A stretch of DNA of 7,490 bases from JABMMZ01 sp044357345 (GCA_044357345.1 JBIKPR010000098.1:1-7490), one strand, 5' to 3'. Positions 1 through 7,298 are shown, counted from the stretch's first letter. Made by a program: numbers and translations. Notes: generated by a model from the sequence alone, not told the origin.

Positions 1-168
1 GCTGGCATGATAAAAGGATGGCAAGAAATTTTACCTAGAATGAATAAGGGAATGAAAGTTAGAGTGATTATTCCTCCAGCTTTGGCCTATGGTGCACAGG
101 GATATCCGGGTGTTATACCTGCTAATGCAACGATTGTATTTGACATGTTTTTATCAGATTTAAAATAA
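1..168 (+). CDS. FKBP-type peptidyl-prolyl cis-trans isomerase, C-terminal part (5' end outside window)
   Basis: Frame 1 is open from the window edge to TAA at 166-168 and gives 55 residues. The segment matches the second half of an FKBP fold: an I-K-G-W-Q-E-I stretch (residues 4-10 of the fragment), a G-M-K-V-R-V-I-I-P-P strand, L-A-Y-G, then V-I-P-A-N-A-T-I-V-F-D, ending in L-K. The Trp in IKGW and the Tyr in LAYG are typical active-site pocket positions of the family, so the fragment probably comes from a catalytically competent prolyl isomerase. FKBPs speed up proline isomerisation during protein folding. Many Bacteroidota FKBPs are periplasmic or lipoproteins, but the N-terminus is missing, so location cannot be judged. 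The stop TAA shares its last A with the ATG of rmlB (TAATG), which implies co-transcription and coupling to the exopolysaccharide operon. Confidence 0.9.
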   Translation, partial: AGMIKGWQEILPRMNKGMKVRVIIPPALAYGAQGYPGVIPANATIVFDMFLSDLK

Positions 169-1226
169 TGAGTAAGAAAATATTAATAACTGGAGGTGCT
201 GGTTTTATTGGTTCACACGTTGTAAGACGTTTTGTGAATTTGTATACTAATTATCAGATTTTCAATTTAGACAAATTGACTTATGCTGGTAATCTGGAAA
301 ATTTAAGAGATGTTGAGAACAACTCAAATTATACGTTTGTTAAAGGGGATATTACAGACACAGAATTTATAAGGGGTTTATTTGAGACCCATCAATTTGA
401 AGGTGTGATACATTTGGCAGCTGAGTCACATGTTGACAGATCAATTCATAGTCCTATGGACTTTGTGATGACCAATGTTGTTGGTACGGTGAACTTATTG
501 AATGCCGCTAAGGGTATATGGGCTGGAAATTACGATGGCAAATTGTTTTACCATGTAAGCACCGATGAAGTATATGGTCAATTGGGTGATGAAGGAAAGT
601 TTTTGGAAACAACACCATACGACCCGAATTCTCCATATTCAGCATCTAAGGCGTCAAGCGACCATTTTGTTCGGGCCTATCAGCACACCTATGGGATGCC
701 GGTTAAAATTTCAAATTGCAGCAACAATTATGGTTCACATCATTTTCCTGAGAAATTAATTCCATTGATGATCAACAATATCATGCAGAAGAAACCATTG
801 CCGGTTTATGGCAAAGGAGAGAATGTGCGCGATTGGTTGTTTGTAGAAGACCATGCAGCAGCGATAGATGTTATTTTTCATCAAGGAAAAATGGGTGATA
901 CCTATAACATTGGTGGAAACAATGAGTGGAAGAACATCGATTTGGTGAAGTTTTTATGCCAATTAATGGATAGAAAACTAGGAAGAACTGAAGGCGAATC
1001 AGAGCAATTAATTACTTATGTAACTGACCGTGCTGGTCACGATTTTAGATATGCTATTGACTCATCAAAATTAATGGGTGAATTACATTGGAAACCATCT
1101 GTTACTTTTGAACAAGGATTAGAAAAAACAGTGGATTGGTATTTGGCAAATCAAGAATGGTTAAACCATGTTACCAGCGGCGCTTACCAGAGTTATTATC
1201 AAAATATGTATTCAAATAGATCATGA
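168..1226 (+). CDS. rmlB: dTDP-glucose 4,6-dehydratase (RmlB)
   Basis: This enzyme converts dTDP-glucose to dTDP-4-keto-6-deoxyglucose in the cytosol using bound NAD+. It is an extended short-chain dehydrogenase. The Rossmann motif G-G-A-G-F-I-G is at residues 9-15, followed by D35-K-L-T-Y-A-G, the usual NAD-ribose site. H-L-A-A-E-S-H-V-D-R-S is at 82-92. The catalytic T132-D133-E134 triad is present, and Y157-x3-K161 is in the Y-S-A-S-K motif. Further family blocks follow: N-N-Y-G...F-P-E-K-L-I-P-L, N-V-R-D-W-L-F-V-E-D-H and D-R-A-G-H-D-F-R-Y-A-I-D. The length of 352 residues is normal for RmlB, and all catalytic residues are intact. The start codon overlaps the FKBP stop by one base and has no Shine-Dalgarno sequence. 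The end overlaps rmlA by 4 bp (ATGA). The neighbouring rmlA supplies its substrate. No RmlC or RmlD is visible, so the final sugar could be L-rhamnose or another deoxysugar. Confidence 0.98.
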   Translation: MSKKILITGGAGFIGSHVVRRFVNLYTNYQIFNLDKLTYAGNLENLRDVENNSNYTFVKGDITDTEFIRGLFETHQFEGVIHLAAESHVDRSIHSPMDFVMTNVVGTVNLLNAAKGIWAGNYDGKLFYHVSTDEVYGQLGDEGKFLETTPYDPNSPYSASKASSDHFVRAYQHTYGMPVKISNCSNNYGSHHFPEKLIPLMINNIMQKKPLPVYGKGENVRDWLFVEDHAAAIDVIFHQGKMGDTYNIGGNNEWKNIDLVKFLCQLMDRKLGRTEGESEQLITYVTDRAGHDFRYAIDSSKLMGELHWKPSVTFEQGLEKTVDWYLANQEWLNHVTSGAYQSYYQNMYSNRS

Positions 1227-2092
1227 AAGGAATAATATTAGCAGGAGGAAGTGGTACCCGTTTGCATCCATTAACATTAGCAGTTAGTAAGCAAATGATG
1301 CCAGTATTTGATAAGCCAATGGTTTATTACCCATTGTCTATCTTAATGATGGCCGGAATTAAAGAAATATTAATTATTTCTACACCACATGATTTGCCTC
1401 ATTTTCAAAAATTGTTGGGTGATGGAACTCAATTAGGCTGTCAATTTTCCTACGCTGAACAAGCCGTTCCAAACGGATTGGCACAAGCATTTGTTATAGG
1501 AAAAGAATTTATAGGCCAAGATAAGGTTGCTTTAATACTGGGAGATAATATTTTCTTTGGAGCTTCTTTACAAAGGTTGCTACAAAGCAATAATGATCCT
1601 GAAGGTGGTGTGATTTATGCCTACCACGTTAGCGATCCTGAGCGCTATGGTGTGGTTGAGTTTGATGAAAACAATGTTGCCATTAGCATAGAAGAAAAAC
1701 CATTGCATCCTAAATCAAATTACGCTGTACCAGGTTTGTATTTTTACGACAACCAAGTAGTAGAAATTGCAGAAAATTTAAAGCCATCACCACGTGGTGA
1801 ATATGAGATAACGGATGTCAACAAAGTGTATTTGGAAAAAGGACAATTGAAAGTCGGCATATTGGAAAGAGGCACTGCATGGTTAGATACTGGCACCTTT
1901 AATAGTTTAATGCAAGCCGGTCAATTTGTTCAAGTAATTGAAGAAAGACAAGGTTTGAAAATTGGAAGTATAGAAGAGGTTGCTTGGAGAATGAAATTTA
2001 TAGATGATGAGCAACTAAGAAAGGTGGCAGAGCCTTTAACAAAAAGTGGTTACGGTACATATTTATTAGGTTTAATTAAGCATGAAAAATAG
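1223..2092 (+). CDS. rmlA: Glucose-1-phosphate thymidylyltransferase (RmlA)
   Basis: RmlA condenses dTTP and glucose-1-phosphate to dTDP-glucose and pyrophosphate, the first step of dTDP-deoxysugar synthesis in the cytosol. The nucleotide-binding signature A-G-G-S-G-T-R-L-H-P is at residues 7-16, with K23 in the S-K-Q-M-M-P-V block followed by D-K-P-M-V-Y-Y-P-L. G107-D108-N109 is the metal-binding G-D-N of the family, followed by I-F-F-G. E-E-K-P is at 157-160, and the W-L-D-T-G-T motif lies near the C-terminal third. Its 289 residues match full-length RmlA, and no defects are visible. The ATG sits inside the end of rmlB (ATGA overlap), so translation is probably coupled. The gene ends 11 bp inside the following exporter gene. 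In many loci the order is rmlBDAC or rmlABCD; here only B then A is present before the export genes. Confidence 0.98.
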   Translation: MKGIILAGGSGTRLHPLTLAVSKQMMPVFDKPMVYYPLSILMMAGIKEILIISTPHDLPHFQKLLGDGTQLGCQFSYAEQAVPNGLAQAFVIGKEFIGQDKVALILGDNIFFGASLQRLLQSNNDPEGGVIYAYHVSDPERYGVVEFDENNVAISIEEKPLHPKSNYAVPGLYFYDNQVVEIAENLKPSPRGEYEITDVNKVYLEKGQLKVGILERGTAWLDTGTFNSLMQAGQFVQVIEERQGLKIGSIEEVAWRMKFIDDEQLRKVAEPLTKSGYGTYLLGLIKHEK

Positions 2093-2858
2093 CAATTTTC
2101 TTTTTATTTTTTTGGTCGTTTTTATATTGCAAGGATGTAAATCATATACGTCTAATATAATTTTAAAAGCTGAGCCAACAGATTTCAATTGGAAATCTTC
2201 TTACGAAAAAGCGGTAATTGAAAATCCGATTAGAGTAGGGGATAAAATTCAATACTCAATTTATACCAATGAAGGAGAATCAATTATAGATCCAGGTGGC
2301 ACATTAGTGTCTTCAAAATCTTTTGGTGATGGTAACGATTTGTCCGCAAGTATACCAACATATGAAGTTTTGGAATCTGGCATGTGTCTTTTTCCATTGT
2401 TGGGAAAGGTTGCTGTAATTGGCTTGAAGACATCACAATTGGACAGTTTATTATCCGCAAAATATGAAACATATTACAATGGAGCATATATAATTTCGAA
2501 GGTTGTAAACAAAAAAATTATTCTATTGGGTGGTAAAGGTGGTCAGATAATGCCCTTTAAAAGTAATATGAACCTATTAGAAGCTATAGCAGCATACGGG
2601 GGCTTAGATGAAAAGTCTAAGGGCTATAACATTCGAATTATTCGTGGCGATTTAAAAAACCCAGAGATTACAGTGGTGAACTTAAGCACGATAAATGATA
2701 TGAAAAACTCAATTGTGAATTTGCGGCCTGATGACATCATTTACATTGAACCAATTAGAAGACCGGGATCTGAGGTGGTGCGTGACAATATGTATATTTT
2801 TAATTTTCTACAAATAATAACTACATTTTCATTGCTAATAAATAACTTCACGAAATAA
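2082..2858 (+). CDS. Wza-like polysaccharide export lipoprotein (Poly_export/SLBB family)
   Basis: This is probably the outer-membrane channel component of a Wzy-dependent capsule or exopolysaccharide exporter. The start is well fixed: residues 1-19 form a lipoprotein signal with a hydrophobic core (F6-L16) and lipobox L16-Q17-G18-C19. Residues after the Cys are K-S-Y-T, without the acidic cluster described as a surface-export signal in some Bacteroidota, so a periplasm-facing lipid anchor is favoured. The polysaccharide export domain covers about residues 48-140, beginning at R-V-G-D-K-I. An SLBB-like domain covers about 145-190 and includes L-L-E-A-I-A-A-Y-G-G-L. An L-R-P-D-D-I-I-Y-I-E-P strand motif is at 214-224. 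A hydrophobic segment at about 238-255 near the C-terminus could be the helix that crosses the outer membrane, as the Wza C-terminal helix does. At 258 residues it is shorter than E. coli Wza (about 380), which is usual for Bacteroidota. It overlaps rmlA by 11 bp and is 3 nt from the kinase gene. Confidence 0.93.
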   Translation: MKNSNFLFIFLVVFILQGCKSYTSNIILKAEPTDFNWKSSYEKAVIENPIRVGDKIQYSIYTNEGESIIDPGGTLVSSKSFGDGNDLSASIPTYEVLESGMCLFPLLGKVAVIGLKTSQLDSLLSAKYETYYNGAYIISKVVNKKIILLGGKGGQIMPFKSNMNLLEAIAAYGGLDEKSKGYNIRIIRGDLKNPEITVVNLSTINDMKNSIVNLRPDDIIYIEPIRRPGSEVVRDNMYIFNFLQIITTFSLLINNFTK

Positions 2859-2861
2859 ACT

Positions 2862-5264
2862 ATGATAGATTTTGAGTCAGAAAACGGTCAAATTGACAAC
2901 AGAGTTGTTCAAACCGAAGGTGCTGGTTTTTCAAGTGAAAAATTAATTTTAATATTAAAGAAATATTGGTTTTGGTTGCCAATTTCTTTGTTGTTATCAA
3001 GTATTGGCGCGCATTATTATTTAAAATATAGCAAGCCTGTTTATCAAGCAAGCTCTTCTATTAGGTTGGAAATGCAGAAGGAAGCAAGCAACGCAGGTAT
3101 TGCAACTATTCAAACAATGCAATTCGAAAATCTTGATGGAGAAATTGAGTTAATTCGTTCGCAAAGAGTTGCACAAGAAGTTTTAGATGTAATTGACTTA
3201 AATGTATCCTATTTTGCTGAAGGCAATATATTAACTACCGAAATATATAATTCTTCACCTTTTAAGATTCACATTTTTTCTGATCCTAAAAATACAATTT
3301 ACGACAAATATTATTCTATTGTTTTTGTTAGTAAATATGAATTCAGTTTTAACGAGAAAGATGGAGATAAGACGAATTCGAAAATTTACAAAATTGGCGA
3401 TCCTATTCAAATTGGTCAATTTAAATTTACTATTCAATGGACTGCATTTCGTGATCAAGATATTGAAGGCAAGGAGTTTATGTTTAGAATCAATAGTCGT
3501 GGCGCTTTAATTTCCTATTTATTAGGTAATCTTAGTGTTGTAGCAAGCAGTGTTGAAGCTAGAACATTGGCGATTTCTTTTGTTGATTTTAATATAGAAA
3601 AGGCTAGGGATATTGTGAATACATATGACACCGTCTACCTCCGTCAATCTTTAGAAAAAAAGCAGAAGTCACACGAACAAACTTTGCTGTTTATTGAAAA
3701 CCAAATTGAAGAAACTGCAGGTAAGCTAGAATCTTATGAAAATGATTTGGAAGCCTTTGTAAAACAAAATGGATCTGTGTCGCCAAATACAGATCTTAAT
3801 GTTATAGTTAAGCAACTTGAAGATTTAGAAAAAACTAAGGAAGAACTACTAAGAGGTGCAAAAAATTATTCGGACATTTTAGTTTTTATACAATCAGATG
3901 CCAGCAAAGACAATATTGTTCCAATGATTTTTGGGACTGAAAATATTCAAATTGCTGATGGAATCAACAAATTAAATGATTTGTACAAACAACGTGAATT
4001 ATTAAAAATTTCCAATAAGGAAATCACATTGCCGTTTAGAAAATTGGAGTTGGAAGTCTCCATTATTAAATCACAGATGCTTAACCATCTCAAGGAATCT
4101 AAAAAATTTATCAGTGAGAAAACAGCAGAGATTAACGCGAAAATTTCAAAATTAAGCGCTCAATTTTCAGGGTTGCCAGACAAAGAAACAGAATTGAACC
4201 GAATCAAACGCTTTAGTTCATTGTATGAGAAATACTACATGGATTTAATCACCAAGCAAATTGAATATCAAATTTCAAAGGCTGGGACAGTTCCAGAATT
4301 CACCATTCTTTCTGAGGCTTATGCCAGTGAGATGCCAATATCTCCTAATAAACAAAAAGTTTGGCTATTGTTCTTGTTAATAGGAATTCTTCCAGTTACA
4401 GTGTATATAGCCATTAAATATTTGTTGATGAATGTAATATACAGCCAACAACAAATTGAAAATATTCTAATGGCTCCAATCTTAGGTTCAATTCCAACCT
4501 ATTCCAAGAAGATGAATGAGTCTACCATGGTGGTTGATAAAAATCCTAAGTCATCCATCAGTGAATCCCTCCGTTCGATTAGAACGAATTCTGATTTTAT
4601 GCTGCCTAAAAAATCAAAGCAAATAATCGGGGTTACTTCAACGATTAGTGGAGAGGGAAAAACGTTTTTTGCCATTAACTACGCTGCTATATTGGCCTTA
4701 ACAGGCAAAAAGGTTATAATATTGGATTTGGATATGCGAAAACCAAAAATTCACGTTGGTTTTAATGTAGACAACAGCATAGGAATGAGTTCTATTTTAT
4801 CCGATATGAATACATGGAAAGACGCGGTTAAGACATCTACCATAAGTAACCTACATTTTATACCTGCAGGTCCAATTCCTCCAAATCCGAATGAATTGCT
4901 GTTAAAAAGTGAATTTGATGAGTTAATCGATCAACTATTTTTGGAGTATGATGTGATTATGGCAGATAACCCTCCAATTGGATTGGTTACCGATGCCAGT
5001 GCTGTCTTCAGGCGTTGCGACTTATCAATTTATGTTGTGCGTTCAGGTTATTCTAAAGAAGCTGTCATTGGCAACATAAATTTGATGTATAATAGTAAAA
5101 ATTACAACAATCTTTCGGTTGTTATTAATGATGTAAATAGAAAGAATACCTACGGCAATAAATATGGTTATGGTTATGGTTATGGCTATGGCTATGGCTA
5201 TTATGAGGAAGACCGTGACAATTCAATGTGGTGGCACAAATTTAACCCCTTCAAAAAGAAGTAA
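2862..5264 (+). CDS. Wzc-like polysaccharide co-polymerase and BY-family tyrosine kinase
   Basis: This inner-membrane protein of 800 residues would regulate chain length and export and would autophosphorylate on tyrosine. The order is: Wzz-type N-terminal part with TM1 at about 35-53; a large periplasmic region (about 54-498) with predicted coiled coils near 255-345 and 365-435; a GNVR-like segment near 438-493 ending in A-S-E-M-P-I-S-P-N-K; TM2 at about 500-522; then the cytosolic kinase. Kinase motifs are complete: E568-x2-R571-x2-R574 (the oligomer interface motif of BY-kinases), Walker A S593 to T601 with G-E-G-K600-T, Walker A' L-D622-L-D624-M-R-K-P, and Walker B Y-D-V-I-M-A-D702-N-P-P. 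The usual D-T-P-P is D-N-P-P here. The C-terminus has nine tyrosines in residues 764-781, mostly alternating Y-G, followed by E-E-D and a basic end. This tail is the likely phospho-acceptor. It follows the exporter gene after 3 nt, and its TAA shares a base with the phosphatase ATG. Confidence 0.96.
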   Translation: MIDFESENGQIDNRVVQTEGAGFSSEKLILILKKYWFWLPISLLLSSIGAHYYLKYSKPVYQASSSIRLEMQKEASNAGIATIQTMQFENLDGEIELIRSQRVAQEVLDVIDLNVSYFAEGNILTTEIYNSSPFKIHIFSDPKNTIYDKYYSIVFVSKYEFSFNEKDGDKTNSKIYKIGDPIQIGQFKFTIQWTAFRDQDIEGKEFMFRINSRGALISYLLGNLSVVASSVEARTLAISFVDFNIEKARDIVNTYDTVYLRQSLEKKQKSHEQTLLFIENQIEETAGKLESYENDLEAFVKQNGSVSPNTDLNVIVKQLEDLEKTKEELLRGAKNYSDILVFIQSDASKDNIVPMIFGTENIQIADGINKLNDLYKQRELLKISNKEITLPFRKLELEVSIIKSQMLNHLKESKKFISEKTAEINAKISKLSAQFSGLPDKETELNRIKRFSSLYEKYYMDLITKQIEYQISKAGTVPEFTILSEAYASEMPISPNKQKVWLLFLLIGILPVTVYIAIKYLLMNVIYSQQQIENILMAPILGSIPTYSKKMNESTMVVDKNPKSSISESLRSIRTNSDFMLPKKSKQIIGVTSTISGEGKTFFAINYAAILALTGKKVIILDLDMRKPKIHVGFNVDNSIGMSSILSDMNTWKDAVKTSTISNLHFIPAGPIPPNPNELLLKSEFDELIDQLFLEYDVIMADNPPIGLVTDASAVFRRCDLSIYVVRSGYSKEAVIGNINLMYNSKNYNNLSVVINDVNRKNTYGNKYGYGYGYGYGYGYYEEDRDNSMWWHKFNPFKKK
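5163..5201 (+). repeat. In-frame hexanucleotide tandem repeat encoding the Tyr-Gly tail
   Basis: Six consecutive 6-bp units run from 5163 to 5198: three TATGGT, then three TATGGC, followed by a partial unit TAT (5199-5201) and another TAT. They encode alternating Tyr-Gly, residues 768-780 of the tyrosine kinase. Because the unit is two codons long, gain or loss of a unit would keep the frame and change the number of tyrosines. The split into a GGT block and a GGC block is compatible with unit duplication. Tyr-rich tails are a general property of BY-kinases, but the near-identical DNA units are visible here directly. Confidence 0.93.
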
Positions 5265-5995
5265 TGGGCTTATTAGACCGTCTATTTGGAACGAGTAAAT
5301 TGGATGTAATGCCCTTGAAATGGGACATGCACAACCATGTTTTATTTGGAATAGATGATGGTTCCAAGTCTATTGAATATTCGCTAGACATGGCCAAAAG
5401 TTTTATAGACTTAGGCTTTGAGCGAATTATTGCAACGCCGCATATAATGAGCGATTATTATCCCAATAATAGAGCCATCATAGAAGATAAAAAAAACAAA
5501 TTAGAATTGGCATTGGCGGAGAATCATTTGAGTTTAAAAATTGATTTTGCCGCCGAATACTACATGGATGAAGTATTTTATGATCTTATAAAAACAAAAG
5601 GGGATGTTCTAACTTTTCATGGCAACCATGTGCTTGTAGAGACTTCTTTCATGAACAAGCCAGTGTTTTTTAATCAGTTGTTGTTTGAGGTTAAAACGGC
5701 AGGTTATATGCCAGTTTTGGCCCATCCGGAACGCTATATTTATTTGCAAGACGACTACGAAGACGCTGAGAGAATATTAGATATTGGCGTGAAGTTCCAG
5801 ATCAATCTGATGTCATTAGCCTCTTATTATTCGCCAATGGCAAAGAAGTTTGCTCAATGGTTGATTAAAAACGGACACTATCATTTTCTTGGCACCGATG
5901 CGCATAGCATTAACCATCTTAAGGTTGTTAAAGAAGTATTAGGCTCAAAGTTGTTTTCTCAAATCGATTTCGATAAAGTTGAAAATGCTAAATAG
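5264..5995 (+). CDS. PHP-family tyrosine-protein phosphatase (CpsB/YwqE/CapC-like)
   Basis: This is a likely manganese-dependent cytosolic phosphotyrosine phosphatase that dephosphorylates the tail of the adjacent kinase. PHP metal-site motifs are present in order: D21-x-H23-x-H25 in D-M-H-N-H-V-L-F-G-I-D-D-G, A-T-P-H60-I, E98 in A-A-E-Y-Y-M-D-E, L-V-E-T-S-F (124-129), L-A-H154-P-E-R157-Y, and G-T-D212-A-H214-S. The E-R after H-P and the I-D-D-G after the first motif are characteristic of the CpsB/YwqE branch rather than of PHP polymerase or histidinol-phosphatase domains. The length of 243 residues is typical. There is no signal peptide or membrane segment. The ATG overlaps the kinase stop by one base (TAATG), so kinase and phosphatase are probably translated together. 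The 3' end overlaps the stop of the convergent minus-strand gene by 8 bp. Confidence 0.95.
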   Translation: MGLLDRLFGTSKLDVMPLKWDMHNHVLFGIDDGSKSIEYSLDMAKSFIDLGFERIIATPHIMSDYYPNNRAIIEDKKNKLELALAENHLSLKIDFAAEYYMDEVFYDLIKTKGDVLTFHGNHVLVETSFMNKPVFFNQLLFEVKTAGYMPVLAHPERYIYLQDDYEDAERILDIGVKFQINLMSLASYYSPMAKKFAQWLIKNGHYHFLGTDAHSINHLKVVKEVLGSKLFSQIDFDKVENAK

Positions 5996-7298
5996 TTTCA
6001 GTTCTCTCTGCATTTCTTCCAAATAACTTCCAATTTTCTACACTTAAAACCATTGTAAAAATCAATGGAATTACAGGCATTAAGAACCTACTTGCGCCTA
6101 TTGGGCCTGTTAAAAAAACAATATAGAAAGGGAAGCAAAACAGGACTAGCTTGATGAATAAACTTAGTTTTTTGGAAAATAAAAATTTCATTATCAATAC
6201 GAGTTTAAAGAAATTAAAAACAAAGAATAGGATTAATAAAACACCCAAAGGATTCATAACAGAATTAATAACCCGCCCAAAGGCATTCTCTTTGTTCGTT
6301 TCATAGAGTAAATTTTTCCCATGGCTAAGTCCAAAAAATTGACTAATGTCGAAGCGACCTGGATCTAATAAACAAAACGCCATACCTCGCAAGTGCAGAA
6401 AAATGTAAGTTCCTAGGTTTGCAGAGATTAGCGACTTGCATGAATTACCAATATAATCTTGTTTAGCTGCATAATTACCAAGTAAATTTCCTTTAAAATG
6501 AATATCATCTACAATGGAATCAGCTTTGTTTTCACCATATTTATACATCAACATGGTGTATGTGTTGTAGTGTAATAAATTAATGGTGCTAATAGAAGAA
6601 TACTGCCTATGTCCACTCCTGTTAAAGTTCCAATTCACAATTAAAAATATAAAGACAATTGGGAGTATTGTTGGTAGCGTGGTTTTGAAATCAAATTTTG
6701 GCAAATTCCTAAGTACTATTATCAGCGGAAATGCATAGGCAAAAGGCATGAGAACAGGTTTAAGAGACAAGCCGCATATAATGGTTGCAGATGAAATTAA
6801 TGACCATTTAAAGGTTAAGGGTTTACAAATTTGAATATACACCAAAGCACATAAACAGAGTTGCAAAAACGATTCACTCATAATGGTGTTGCAATAAATG
6901 AATTGAGACAAGCTAAAAAGCATAAAAACACTGGCATGTTTCCAATTAATATTGATTTTCAATTGGTTTAAAATTTTGACACACAAGTAGAAACTTAACA
7001 AACTTGCTGCATTTTGACTAAAGTATACCAAAATGAGAAATACAAAATTAGAACCTAAGCTAATGGTTTTAAAAAGGGCAAGGATTAAAGGGTACAAAAT
7101 AGGTCTTTTACTTAACCAATCTGGGTTGAAAGCATGGTTTAAATTCCATGAATACAAGGTTTGATGCGTAAGTAGATTATCGGCTGCGTATAGGTATTCT
7201 TTGCTGTCTTGTAGGATGCTATTGCCTGTAAACAACTGTTTGCTCATAAAAAGCAAATGAAGAATAATCAGCAGTATCCAAAAACGTTTTTGATCCAC
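5988..7298 (-). CDS. Multi-pass membrane protein, probable GT-C (GT39/ArnT-like) glycosyltransferase
   Basis: The 436-residue product is very hydrophobic, with roughly ten or more candidate membrane helices. TM1 is at about 6-18, followed by a loop with D31-S-K-E34-Y-L-Y-A-A-D-N, in the place where GT-C enzymes carry a catalytic acidic residue. R65-P-I-L-Y-P-L-I-L-A-L-F (65-76) resembles the R-P-P-L-Y-P-L stretch of GT39-type proteins. S141-E142-S may be a second acidic site, and a G-A-S-R-F-L-M-P-V-I-P-L block (401-412) resembles the late R-Y-x-x-P motif. GT-C enzymes transfer a sugar from a polyprenyl-phosphate carrier to an acceptor on the outer side of the inner membrane. The substrate cannot be told, and an O-antigen-polymerase-like role is not excluded. 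The start is GTG at 7298: an in-frame TGA two codons upstream bars extension, and the next ATG (residue 18) would delete TM1. It lies opposite the export operon, so it is regulated separately. Confidence 0.72.
   Translation of the reverse strand: MDQKRFWILLIILHLLFMSKQLFTGNSILQDSKEYLYAADNLLTHQTLYSWNLNHAFNPDWLSKRPILYPLILALFKTISLGSNFVFLILVYFSQNAASLLSFYLCVKILNQLKININWKHASVFMLFSLSQFIYCNTIMSESFLQLCLCALVYIQICKPLTFKWSLISSATIICGLSLKPVLMPFAYAFPLIIVLRNLPKFDFKTTLPTILPIVFIFLIVNWNFNRSGHRQYSSISTINLLHYNTYTMLMYKYGENKADSIVDDIHFKGNLLGNYAAKQDYIGNSCKSLISANLGTYIFLHLRGMAFCLLDPGRFDISQFFGLSHGKNLLYETNKENAFGRVINSVMNPLGVLLILFFVFNFFKLVLIMKFLFSKKLSLFIKLVLFCFPFYIVFLTGPIGASRFLMPVIPLIFTMVLSVENWKLFGRNAERTETI

Noticed and set aside
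565..759. 64-codon plus-strand frame inside rmlB
   Set aside because: It lies wholly within the well-supported rmlB frame, has no recognisable domain and looks like an alternative-frame shadow.
1103..1110. TACTTTTG octamer inside rmlB, identical to the -7 element at 7414
   Set aside because: No TTG at the proper distance upstream (the nearest, 1088-1090, is only 12 nt away) and it lies in coding sequence, so probably chance.
2284..2487. 67-codon minus-strand frame antisense to the Wza-like gene
   Set aside because: No start signal or protein family resemblance; the plus-strand gene fully explains the region.
2860..3510. Three short frames on both strands (2860-3051 minus, 3255-3458 minus, 3319-3510 plus) in the 5' part of the kinase gene
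   Set aside because: Low-complexity translations rich in Asn, Lys, Ile and Leu, as expected for shadows in AT-rich coding DNA.
5979..6016. Possible bidirectional terminator hairpin at the convergent junction (TGAAA/TTTCA, or AAATGC/GCATTT)
   Set aside because: Stems are only 5-6 AT-rich pairs with loops of 11 nt or more and no following T-run; too weak to call.
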